Source: Oscillospiraceae bacterium
Lineage (GTDB): Bacteria > Bacillota_A > Clostridia > Oscillospirales > Ruminococcaceae
Length of the DNA stretch: 5,074 nucleotides
Reading direction: 5' to 3'
NCBI GenBank assembly: GCA_018109965.1
Contig: JAGBFE010000332.1
Span: 1-5,074 of the forward strand
In this document: positions 1-5,059 of the stretch, piece by piece
Numbering within the stretch: the first letter of the stretch is position 1
Layout of the letters: each line of letters begins with the position of its first letter
Notes under the pieces: model-generated
Databases searched by the model: none
What the model was told of the DNA's origin: nothing
What the model saw: only the letters and a program-made list of their open reading frames with translations
Translations under genes and position numbers: made by a program

Positions 1-2
1 CC

Positions 3-30
3 TTTACTGTGTTAAACTTACACCTATAGT
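3..30 (+). promoter_or_regulatory. Possible sigma-A promoter of the esterase/ATP-grasp cassette
   Basis: A TTTACT box (3-8) lies 16 bp before TATAGT (25-30), which is five of six matches to the -10 consensus, and sits about 30 bp before the first start codon. The surrounding 50 bases are very AT-rich, so other -10-like hexamers such as TATTAT at 30-35 and 39-44 also exist. The window begins here, so upstream elements cannot be seen. Weakly supported. Confidence 0.3.
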
Positions 31-59
31 ATTATAAGTATTATAAAGCGAGAATCCAG

Positions 60-824
60 ATGATAATTACCCGTAATATTACAATGCCCGCCCTTACAGG
101 CGACGCAAAGCGCCGCGCATATGTTTACATTCCCGATGCATACCGCAAAAATCCAGATGCAAGGTTCCCTGTTCTGTATATGTTTGACGGCCACAATGTG
201 TTTTTTGACAGCCACGCAACCTACGGCAAAAGCTGGGGTATGCTGGACTGGCTCAAAGCCACCAAAGCACCAGTCATCGTTGCCGCTGTGGAATGCAACC
301 ACGGTGCAAACAACGAAAGACTGAGCGAATATTCCCCTTTTGACTTTGACGACCCCGATTTCGGTTTTGTCCACGGCAAAGGCAAACTGACAATGGACTG
401 GTTTGTAAAGGTGTTCAAGCCTTATATCGACCGCAACTTTCCCACAATGCCCGAAAGAGAATACACCTTTATCGCCGGCAGCAGCATGGGTGGGCTGATG
501 ACACTTTATGCTGTATGCCGTTACAACCACGTGTTTTCCCGTGGTGCGGCTTTGTCACCATCGGTCAGCTTTGCACCGAGAAAGGTGGAAAAATTTATCC
601 GCAACGCTGATATAATGGACGGCACAGTGCTGTACATGGACTATGGCCAGCACGAGCTGTGTGACCACGAGTCCACACTGTACAATCTCAACCGTGCGGC
701 ATATCTTTTGGCGGATAAGGGCGTTATGGTCACCAACCGCATTGTCCCCGGCGGCACCCACACCGAAGCCAGCTGGGAAAAACAGATTCCGTTTTTTATG
801 GAAACCCTGTTTTACGGACTGTAA
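60..824 (+). CDS. Putative serine esterase, alpha/beta-hydrolase fold (esterase D/COG2819-like)
   Basis: Encodes 254 aa with no signal peptide or membrane segment, so probably cytosolic. The fold is recognisable: an N-terminal strand region (RRAYVYIPDAY, 18-28), the P-V-L-Y-M-F-D-G strand/oxyanion segment (37-44), the nucleophile elbow GSSMGG (140-145) with Ser142, a likely catalytic Asp194 in LYMDYGQHE (191-199), and His234 in PGGTHTEASW (230-239). This Ser/Asp/His order and the W after the His are typical of the putative esterase family that includes S-formylglutathione hydrolase-like and enterochelin-esterase-like enzymes. Length is normal for a minimal single-domain member. The ATG at 60 has only a weak purine stretch before it, but the next Met (residue 9) has none, so 60 is preferred. 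It is the first of three co-oriented genes. Substrate is unknown; carbohydrate acyl ester, peptide ester or siderophore-like ester are all possible. Confidence 0.82.
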   Translation: MIITRNITMPALTGDAKRRAYVYIPDAYRKNPDARFPVLYMFDGHNVFFDSHATYGKSWGMLDWLKATKAPVIVAAVECNHGANNERLSEYSPFDFDDPDFGFVHGKGKLTMDWFVKVFKPYIDRNFPTMPEREYTFIAGSSMGGLMTLYAVCRYNHVFSRGAALSPSVSFAPRKVEKFIRNADIMDGTVLYMDYGQHELCDHESTLYNLNRAAYLLADKGVMVTNRIVPGGTHTEASWEKQIPFFMETLFYGL

Positions 825-835
825 AACTGCCGCAA

Positions 836-945
836 CTGTCATTCTGAGGCAATTTTGCCGAAAAATCTCTCGGCTTGATGAGAATGGCAGTTAAAAATAA
901 GTATGATAAAACAAAGAGATTCTTCACCTGTGTTCAGAATGGCAG
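836..945. repeat. Imperfect inverted repeat, TGTCATTCTGAG...AATCTC type
   Basis: The arm CTGTCATTCTGA (836-847) pairs with TCAGAATGGCAG (934-945) over 12 bp with one G-T. Further in, AATCTCT (864-870) pairs with AGAGATT (915-921). The left arm can alternatively close on a nearer copy, AGAATGGCAGT (881-891), giving an 11-bp stem. A further direct copy, TTCAGAGTGACAG, follows at 953-965. The arms resemble a mosaic repeat often seen between genes of many bacteria (core TGTCATTCTGAG, spacer, GAATCTC); that link is from memory and unverified. It starts 11 bases after the first esterase's stop and fills the gap before the second, so as RNA it could act as a processing site or partial terminator. 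It is not followed by a clean U-run. Confidence 0.65.
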
Positions 946-952
946 ATGAACG

Positions 953-984
953 TTCAGAGTGACAGCAAAGTCGGCAAAAATGCC
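953..984 (+). repeat. Extra repeat unit with GGCA-AAAA-TGCC hairpin
   Basis: TTCAGAGTGACAG (953-965) repeats the right arm of the preceding inverted repeat. TCGGCAAAAATGCC (971-984) matches the reverse complement of 848-861 at 13 of 14 positions and forms a 4-bp hairpin with an AAAA loop. The whole gap between the two esterase genes is therefore largely repeat-derived. The roughly 25 bases left before the next Shine-Dalgarno site are plain AT-rich DNA. Confidence 0.45.
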
Positions 985-1023
985 AACAAATTCGAGTATA
1001 TTTTTAATAAAGGAATGAGATAA

Positions 1024-1779
1024 ATGGATATTCAGTATTTTAAATTTTACAGCAACTGTCTCAACAGAGAGATGGAATGCAAGGTGTACGGCCACGCAGG
1101 CAAACCCTGCCTGTTTATCCCTTGCCAGGACGGCAGATTTGTGGACTTTGAAAACTTCCACATGATTGACACCTGGGCACAGTGGATTGAAGAAGGCAAG
1201 GTGATGGTGTTCAGCATTGACACTATCGACCTGGAAAGCTGGTCCGACAAAAACGGCGACGGCGGCCACCGCACCTATATGCACGAACAGTGGGTTCACT
1301 ACATAGTTGATGAATTTGTGCCGTTTATGTACGATATGTGTGCAATGCGCAACAGCGGTGCTGACTTTGGCGGCATCTTTGTTTTCGGCAGCAGCATGGG
1401 CGCAAACCACTCCGCAAACCTGTTTTTGCGTTTCCCTTACATCTTTGATTCCTGTCTTGCAATGGCAGGCATCTACCGCAGCGATATGTTCTTCGGCAAC
1501 TATTGCGACAGCCGTCTGTACGAAAACAGCCCGGAAATGTACCTTGCAAATATGCAGCCCGACCACCCATATGTTGAAATGTACAACCGAAACCGCGGCG
1601 TAATCTGCGGCGGACAGGGTGCCTGGGAAGAACCTGACACAGCACGCTGGCTTAAAACACAGTTTGACCGCCTTGGTGCAAATGTGCTGGTTGACCTTTG
1701 GGGCTATGATGTAAACCACGACTGGCCTTGGTGGTACAAAATGGTTGAATACCATGTACCAAGAATTCTTGGTTTTTAA
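1024..1779 (+). CDS. Esterase-like alpha/beta hydrolase (COG4947-like)
   Basis: Encodes 251 aa with no signal peptide. The start is well placed: AGGAATGAG (1011-1019) precedes the ATG at normal spacing. The protein has a strand with CLFIPCQDG (29-37), a long Trp-rich middle section, the nucleophile elbow GSSMGA (122-127) with Ser124, and a C-terminal DVNHDWPWW segment (229-237) supplying the likely catalytic His232. The acidic triad member is not obvious; E202, E203 and D205 are candidates. The pattern fits an uncharacterised esterase group related to the first gene's family, but the two share little beyond the GSSMG elbow, so this is not a recent tandem duplicate. It lies 199 bp after the first esterase and 127 bp before the ATP-grasp gene. 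Different substrates, or hydrolase versus acyltransferase roles, are possible. Biochemical role unknown. Confidence 0.8.
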   Translation: MDIQYFKFYSNCLNREMECKVYGHAGKPCLFIPCQDGRFVDFENFHMIDTWAQWIEEGKVMVFSIDTIDLESWSDKNGDGGHRTYMHEQWVHYIVDEFVPFMYDMCAMRNSGADFGGIFVFGSSMGANHSANLFLRFPYIFDSCLAMAGIYRSDMFFGNYCDSRLYENSPEMYLANMQPDHPYVEMYNRNRGVICGGQGAWEEPDTARWLKTQFDRLGANVLVDLWGYDVNHDWPWWYKMVEYHVPRILGF

Positions 1780-1824
1780 TGTGAATACATATTAAATAAA
1801 CTGCAAAACAAATATAACAAATCT

Positions 1825-1849
1825 GCAGGGCAACACCACGTTGACCTGC
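1825..1849 (+). other. Hairpin in the leader of the ATP-grasp gene
   Basis: GCAGGGCAAC (1825-1834) pairs with GTTGACCTGC (1840-1849) around an ACCAC loop, giving nine pairs and one internal G-A mismatch. No U-run follows, so it does not look like an intrinsic terminator. A smaller GCGG-AAAAA-CCGC hairpin (1875-1887) sits just before the Shine-Dalgarno site of the next gene. An mRNA-processing or stabilising structure is an inference only. Confidence 0.4.
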
Positions 1850-1906
1850 CATAACAGCAAAATAAAAAACAGTGGCGGAAAAACCGCAGCAAGAAAGAGG
1901 AACATT

Positions 1907-3100
1907 ATGAAAAACTTTGTGTTTATCTCCCCAAACTTTCCTGTAAACTACTGGAAATTCTGCAGAGAACTTAAAAACAACGGTCTGCGCGTTATGGGTA
2001 TCGGCGACCAGCCATATGACGAGCTGCTGCCTGAACTGCGCGACAGCCTGCACGAATACTACAAGGTAAACAGCCTTGAAAACTACGACGAAGTTTATCG
2101 TGCAGTTGCATTTTTCACCTTTAAATACGGCAGAATTGACTGGCTGGAAAGCAACAACGAATACTGGCTGGAAAGAGACGCTCAGCTGAGAACAGACTTT
2201 AACATCACAAGCGGCTTTAAAAACGATGATATCCCATTTATGAAATACAAATCAAAAATGAAGGAATTCTATCACAAAGCAGGCCTTGCAACAGCAAGAT
2301 ACCACCTTGTGGAAGACATCGAAGGCTGCCGTGCATTTATCGAAGAAGTTGGCTACCCTGTTGTTGTAAAACCTGACAACGGCGTTGGGGCAGAAAGCAC
2401 ATACCGCCTTAAAACAGACGAAGATCTTGTGGACTTTATGGGCCGCAAAAACCCTGCTGTTCCATACATTATGGAAGAATATGTAACAGCCGAAGTTACT
2501 ACATATGACGCTATCATCAACAGCAAAGGTGAAGCAATCTGGGAAGGCAGCAACGTTACAGTGTCCAATCTTATGGACGTTGTTAACGACAACGGCAACA
2601 GCCTTTACTACCTCAACAAAGAAATCCCTGCTGATGTTAAAAAGGCAGGTCTTGCAACAGTTGCAAGCTTTGGCGTAAAAAGCCGTTTTGTTCACTTTGA
2701 ATTTTTCCGCCTTGCAAAAATGCACAAAGGTCTTGGCAGAAAAGGCAAAATCATCGGTCTGGAAGTTAACATGCGTCCTGCAGGCGGCTACACACCTGAT
2801 ATGTTCAACTATGCATACTCCACAGATGTTTACAAAATCTGGGCAGATATGATTGCATTTGACAAAACCGAAAAAGAAATCGGCCAGAGCTATTTCTGTC
2901 CGTTTATCGGCCGCCGTGACGGCAAAGACTTTGTAATGAGCCACGACGAAATTATGGCAAAATACGGCGACAAGCTGAAAATGGTTGGCAGAGTGCCGGA
3001 TGCACTCAGCGGTGCAATGGGCAACAATATGTATGTTGGTCTGTTTGACACAAAAGAAGAAATGGACCAGTACTACGCAGACCTTAACGCTGTTAAATAA
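1907..3100 (+). CDS. ATP-grasp domain protein, putative carboxylate-amine ligase
   Basis: Encodes 397 aa. The reading frame stays open to a TTG at 1841, but AAAGAGGAA (1894-1902) sits just before the ATG at 1907 and the protein from there begins with a Rossmann-like strand (MKNFVFISPNFP), so 1907 is the start. The N-terminal 100 residues form a pre-ATP-grasp domain. The ATP-grasp core follows: Lys-rich KYKSKMKEF (113-121), the strand and flexible loop VVVKPDNGVGAES (152-164, probable ATP-binding Lys155), the hinge MEEYV (189-193), and the metal/phosphate set in HFEFF (263-267) and LEVNMRPAGG (285-294), with E286, N288 and R290. Family members use ATP to make an acyl phosphate that an amine attacks (D-Ala-D-Ala ligase, biotin carboxylase, CarB, L-amino-acid ligases). 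No carrier or biotin domain is present. It is last in the cassette, before a strong terminator. Which acid and amine it joins cannot be told. Confidence 0.85.
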   Translation: MKNFVFISPNFPVNYWKFCRELKNNGLRVMGIGDQPYDELLPELRDSLHEYYKVNSLENYDEVYRAVAFFTFKYGRIDWLESNNEYWLERDAQLRTDFNITSGFKNDDIPFMKYKSKMKEFYHKAGLATARYHLVEDIEGCRAFIEEVGYPVVVKPDNGVGAESTYRLKTDEDLVDFMGRKNPAVPYIMEEYVTAEVTTYDAIINSKGEAIWEGSNVTVSNLMDVVNDNGNSLYYLNKEIPADVKKAGLATVASFGVKSRFVHFEFFRLAKMHKGLGRKGKIIGLEVNMRPAGGYTPDMFNYAYSTDVYKIWADMIAFDKTEKEIGQSYFCPFIGRRDGKDFVMSHDEIMAKYGDKLKMVGRVPDALSGAMGNNMYVGLFDTKEEMDQYYADLNAVK

Positions 3101-3131
3101 GTTTTGACATCACAGTAAATTACACAACACA

Positions 3132-3170
3132 AAAAGGCACTCTTTTATACAAGGGTGCCTTTTGATTTTT
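3132..3170 (+). terminator. Intrinsic terminator of the esterase/ATP-grasp cassette
   Basis: AAAAGGCACTC (3132-3142) pairs with GGGTGCCTTTT (3153-3163) over 11 bp with one G-T pair and a 10-base loop. The T-rich tail TTTTGATTTTT runs from the stem into 3170. It begins 31 bases after the ATP-grasp stop codon and marks the end of the transcription unit. Because the stem has A-runs on its left side it could also work weakly in reverse. Confidence 0.85.
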
Positions 3171-3185
3171 CTGCACTGATACAGC

Positions 3186-3218
3186 AAAAACTCCCGCAGG
3201 ATTTCTGCGGGAGTTTTT
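3186..3218 (-). terminator. Intrinsic terminator of the amidohydrolase gene (bidirectional shape)
   Basis: A perfect 14-bp stem, AAAAACTCCCGCAG (3186-3199) with CTGCGGGAGTTTTT (3205-3218), closes a GATTT loop. Read on the - strand it lies about 30 bases past the amidohydrolase stop codon with a T5 tail, so it ends that gene. On the + strand it also has a T5 tail and would back up the cassette terminator just before it. Confidence 0.85.
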
Positions 3219-3248
3219 CACTTATGCTGCAATATATTATCTGCAGTT

Positions 3249-4400
3249 TTATTTTTCCACAACTTTTTTGCCGTCGATGTAAACTGCTTTTACTGTTGTG
3301 CCAACCTGCATCGGGCATCCGTCTGTCAGCACAATGTCAGCATCCTTGCCAACTTCAAGGCTGCCTACTCTGTCTGCAATGCCGATGTGTTTTGCAGGGT
3401 TGATGGTGATTGCCTGCAAGGCTGCAAACGGTTCCATACCTGCTTTTACTGCAAGGCCTGCACAGAGCGGCAGATGTTCCTGTGGAATAACAGGTGCGTC
3501 TGTGATGATGGAAACCTGGCAGCCTGCTGCAGCCAGAACCCCTGGGGTTGTCCAGCTTTTGTTGCGCAGTTCAAATTTGCTTGCGGATGTAAGTGTAGGG
3601 CCAACTGCCAGCGGATAGTTTTCAGCGGCAAGCTCTTCTACGATAAGATGACCTTCGGTCACATGTTCAAGAGTGAGTTTTACGTCAAATTCCTTTGCAA
3701 TTCTGATAGCAGTGAAGATATCATCTGTTGCGTGTGCGTGTGCTTTGAGCGGCATCTGTTTGCGGATAACAGGCAGCAACGCTTCCATTTTCATATCAAA
3801 CGGTGGTTTTTTGCTTTGGTCATCCCCTGCCAGTTCAAGCTTTGCAGCGTATTCCTTTGCTTTGAACAGCATATTGCGCAGCTGATAAGCTGTCGTCATT
3901 CTTGTGCAGTTGCCTTTGTCCTTATAGCAGCGTTTTGGGTTTTCGCCAAATGCGCATTTCATTGCAACAGCTTCTTCCACAATCATGGTTTCAACACGTT
4001 TGCCAACCATTTTGATTGCAGTAAATGTGCCGCCAAGGACGTTTGCGCTGCCAGGACCTGTGGAAACGCAGGTTACGCCGCCTTCAACAGCGTTGCGGAA
4101 TGCAGGGTCCATTGCTTTTACGCCGTCGATACCGCGCAGCTGCGGGCACACAACGTCGCCCATTTCGTTGTAGTCCATACCTTCAAAGCCAATGCCGTAG
4201 CCGTCAAGACCGATATGGCTGTGAGCATCGATAAAACCGGGATAAGCGCGCAGGCCGCTTGCATCAACAACCTCTGCCCCTTCAGGTGCGGCGATGTCAG
4301 CAGCAATCTGTGCAATTTTGCCGTTTTCTACAAGAATATCACCCTTATATGGATTTGGGTTGATAGCATCGTGAATCTGAACATTTTTTATCAAAAGCAT
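3249..4400 (-). CDS. Metal-dependent amidohydrolase (imidazolonepropionase-like, COG1228)
   Basis: Encodes 383 aa, typical for the family, with no signal peptide. The ATG at 4400 is preceded by a near-ideal AAGGAGGAAA (4406-4415 on the other strand). The N-terminal beta-sandwich strands (DILVENGKIAQIA, 21-33) lead to the TIM-barrel metal site GFIDAHSHIG (55-64; H60, H62). Further probable metal or active-site residues are Lys148 in VAMKCAFGENPKR, H221/H223 in KAHAHATDD, H246 and H251 in LEHVTEGH, and catalytic Asp301 in IITDAPV. The C-terminus carries NPAKHIGIADRVGSLEVGKDADIVL (334-358), the standard closing segment of the superfamily. A GPGSANVLGG loop (115-124) is characteristic of COG1228 relatives. 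These enzymes hydrolyse cyclic amides or amidines, or some dipeptides; no hut genes are adjacent, so true imidazolonepropionase (HutI) is not supported. It is convergent to the ATP-grasp cassette and has its own terminator. Confidence 0.9.
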   Translation of the reverse strand: MLLIKNVQIHDAINPNPYKGDILVENGKIAQIAADIAAPEGAEVVDASGLRAYPGFIDAHSHIGLDGYGIGFEGMDYNEMGDVVCPQLRGIDGVKAMDPAFRNAVEGGVTCVSTGPGSANVLGGTFTAIKMVGKRVETMIVEEAVAMKCAFGENPKRCYKDKGNCTRMTTAYQLRNMLFKAKEYAAKLELAGDDQSKKPPFDMKMEALLPVIRKQMPLKAHAHATDDIFTAIRIAKEFDVKLTLEHVTEGHLIVEELAAENYPLAVGPTLTSASKFELRNKSWTTPGVLAAAGCQVSIITDAPVIPQEHLPLCAGLAVKAGMEPFAALQAITINPAKHIGIADRVGSLEVGKDADIVLTDGCPMQVGTTVKAVYIDGKKVVEK

Positions 4401-4405
4401 TAAAA

Positions 4406-4415
4406 TTTCCTCCTT
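4406..4415 (-). promoter_or_regulatory. Strong ribosome binding site of the amidohydrolase
   Basis: On the - strand this reads AAGGAGGAAA, an almost full anti-16S match that ends 5 bases before the ATG, the GGAGG core being 8 bases from it. It fixes the start at 4400 and implies efficient translation, unlike the weak site before the first esterase. Confidence 0.85.
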
Positions 4416-4462
4416 AACGCAAACTGTTTTTTGTTATTCTGCAAGACCGTTACAGACAAAAT

Positions 4463-4468
4463 ATTATA
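4463..4468 (-). promoter_or_regulatory. Possible -10 box for the amidohydrolase
   Basis: The - strand carries a perfect TATAAT here, about 60 bases before the start codon. No good -35 box is found at 16-18 bp upstream (the hexamer there reads roughly TGCAGA), so this is a tentative call. The leader between it and the Shine-Dalgarno site shows no recognisable riboswitch. Confidence 0.35.
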
Positions 4469-4590
4469 GTCATATATTAACACACTCTGCAGTTTTATAA
4501 AATGAGCTAAACGGAGAAAATTTTAAACAAAATTATTGCATAATGTGGAAAATTCAACTTTATTTTCACACTGTTTTCTTAACAGCAAAA

Positions 4591-4620
4591 CCCTCTCGGG
4601 TTCGATTCCCCGTATATTCC
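4591..4620 (+). pseudogene. tRNA 3'-end-like remnant (T-arm)
   Basis: GGGTTCGATTCCC (4598-4610) is a canonical T-arm core: three G-C pairs around TTCGATT, followed by a would-be acceptor strand ending at 4620. No D-arm, anticodon arm or matching 5' acceptor strand is present upstream and no CCA follows, so it is not a working tRNA. Just before the T-arm, CCCTCTC (4591-4597) equals the anticodon segment of the tRNA-Glu 100 bases away, which would fit a tRNA-Glu copy with an internal deletion, but seven bases may match by chance. An att-site scar from an element that integrated in a tRNA gene is another possibility. Confidence 0.35.
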
Positions 4621-4630
4621 TGTTTAAATA

Positions 4631-4661
4631 AAAAACAGATAACACAAGTTATCTGCTTTTT
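4631..4661 (-). terminator. Intrinsic terminator of tRNA-Glu
   Basis: CAGATAAC (4636-4643) pairs perfectly with GTTATCTG (4648-4655) around a 4-base loop. The flanking A-run (4631-4635) and T-run (4657-4661) extend the stem past a single bulged C. On the - strand it begins directly at the tRNA CCA end and runs into a T-rich tail (TTTTTTTATTT), a tight tRNA-terminator arrangement. Confidence 0.8.
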
Positions 4662-4735
4662 GGTGACCCATAGGGGAATCGAACCCCTGTTTTCGCCGTG
4701 AGAGGGCGACGTCTTGACCGCTTGACCAATGGGCC
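4661..4735 (-). tRNA. tRNA-Glu (anticodon CTC)
   Basis: A complete 75-base cloverleaf with encoded CCA. The acceptor stem GGCCCAT/ATGGGTC has one G-T pair and a discriminator A. The anticodon stem TCGCC/GGCGA closes the seven-base loop CTCTCAC, placing CTC at 34-36 (plus-strand bases 4700-4702), which reads GAG glutamate codons. The T-arm AGGGG-TTCGAAT-CCCCT is perfect and the D-arm contains the usual GG. Body sequence closely resembles the common Firmicutes tRNA-Glu(TTC); the CTC version is the extra isoacceptor, so a TTC gene should exist elsewhere. It has its own promoter and terminator and so is probably a single-gene unit. Confidence 0.96.
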
Positions 4736-4753
4736 TTATTTTGTTGTGTAAAT

Positions 4754-4782
4754 ATTATACTCCTATAATATTTGAATTTCAA
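4754..4782 (-). promoter_or_regulatory. Sigma-A promoter of tRNA-Glu
   Basis: On the - strand, TTGAAA (4782-4777) and a perfect TATAAT (4759-4754) are separated by exactly 17 bp. Transcription would begin about 7 bases further on, near 4747, leaving a leader of about 12 bases before the tRNA 5' end. This is the clearest promoter in the window. Confidence 0.85.
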
Positions 4783-4809
4783 GAAATTTATGTCACACAT
4801 TCATATATT

Positions 4810-4860
4810 AAAGCCGCGTGGCCGTTTGGCATGCGACGGCTTTCTCTGATGGGGTGACAG
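4810..4860. repeat. Structured repeat, copy A
   Basis: The outer stem AAAGCCGCGT (4810-4819) pairs with GCGACGGCTTT (4833-4843), ten pairs with one bulged A and one G-T. Inside is a small GCC-GTTT-GGC hairpin (4821-4830) followed by an unpaired AT. After an unpaired spacer comes GGGGTGACAG (4851-4860). Layout, inner hairpin and tail match copy B at 4892-4941 although the outer stem sequence is different. Strand of any transcript is unknown. It is not a known RNA family that I can name. Confidence 0.55.
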
Positions 4861-4891
4861 CAAATTCCCCTTGCTACAATACAAAATATTT

Positions 4892-4941
4892 ACAGACGGA
4901 CGCCGAATGGCATGTCCGTCGAACATCTATGGGGGTGACAG
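4892..4941. repeat. Structured repeat, copy B
   Basis: The outer stem GACGGAC (4895-4901) pairs perfectly with GTCCGTC (4914-4920). Directly inside is GCC-GAAT-GGC (4902-4911) and then the unpaired AT, as in copy A. The tail TCTATGGGGGTGACAG (4926-4941) parallels copy A's tail. The outer stem shares no primary sequence with copy A but pairs just as well, which points to selection on, or repeated spread of, a folded form. Confidence 0.55.
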
Positions 4942-4998
4942 TTGATTTTTCACCGCTTTGACGGGGAAAATCAACGTCAAGAGGGGGCTAAGCCCCCT
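4941..4998. repeat. Two further hairpins after repeat copy B
   Basis: GTTGATTTTTC (4941-4951) pairs with GGAAAATCAAC (4965-4975), 11 pairs including one T-G. An alternative stem, TTGACG (4958-4963) with CGTCAA (4975-4980), would compete with it. Next is AGGGGGC-TAA-GCCCCCT (4982-4998), a perfect 7-bp GC-rich stem. Neither has a convincing T-run on either strand, so they are not called terminators. With copies A and B they make up nearly all of the 200 bases between the two tRNA units; no protein gene is seen there. Confidence 0.5.
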
Positions 4999-5018
4999 AT
5001 GAAGAAATCCCAGACTGT

Positions 5019-5057
5019 AAAAAAGAAAAATCCCAAACACCTAAATGTCTGGGATTT
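5019..5057 (-). terminator. Intrinsic terminator of the edge tRNA
   Basis: On the - strand AAATCCCAGACA (5057-5046) pairs with TGTTTGGGATTT (5039-5028), 12 pairs with one G-T around a six-base loop, followed by a T-rich run (TTCTTTTTT, to 5019). It starts two bases after the CCA of the tRNA at the window edge. A third arm, GTCTGGGATTT (5015-5005 on the same strand), is a perfect alternative partner of the first arm. Confidence 0.75.
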
Positions 5058-5059
5058 CC

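Noticed and set aside
934..1755. 273-codon open frame on the - strand over the second esterase
   Set aside because: Val/Ala/His/Cys-rich antisense product with no motif and no ribosome binding site; the + strand frame has the GSSMG elbow and a proper start.
1841..1906. TTG-initiated 22-residue N-terminal extension of the ATP-grasp protein
   Set aside because: It begins inside a hairpin, has no Shine-Dalgarno site, and its coding stretch would contain the Shine-Dalgarno site serving the ATG at 1907, where the Rossmann-like strand begins.
2252..2944. 230-codon open frame on the - strand over the ATP-grasp gene
   Set aside because: Composition is Cys/Phe/Asn-biased in the same way as the other antisense shadows, and the ATP-grasp motifs lie on the other strand.
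60..3100. Siderophore (enterobactin-type) esterase operon
   Set aside because: The first esterase is only distantly of that fold, and no iron transporter, Fur box or siderophore synthetase is visible, so a siderophore role is not supported.
3387..4403. 338-codon open frame on the + strand opposite the amidohydrolase
   Set aside because: Its protein is Cys/Phe/His-rich and shows no family motif. It is an antisense shadow that stays open because the real gene avoids TTA, CTA and TCA codons; the real gene has metal-site motifs and a strong Shine-Dalgarno site.
4841..4860. Hammerhead ribozyme-like CTGATG in repeat copy A
   Set aside because: The matching GAAA and three-stem arrangement are missing and copy B lacks CTGATG, so this is a chance match.
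4982..4998. Terminator at the GGGGGC/GCCCCC hairpin
   Set aside because: A stable stem, but no T-run follows on either strand and no gene end lies next to it.
4810..5000. CRISPR array between the tRNA units
   Set aside because: Only two units occur, their stem sequences differ, and the spacing and spacers do not fit a CRISPR array.
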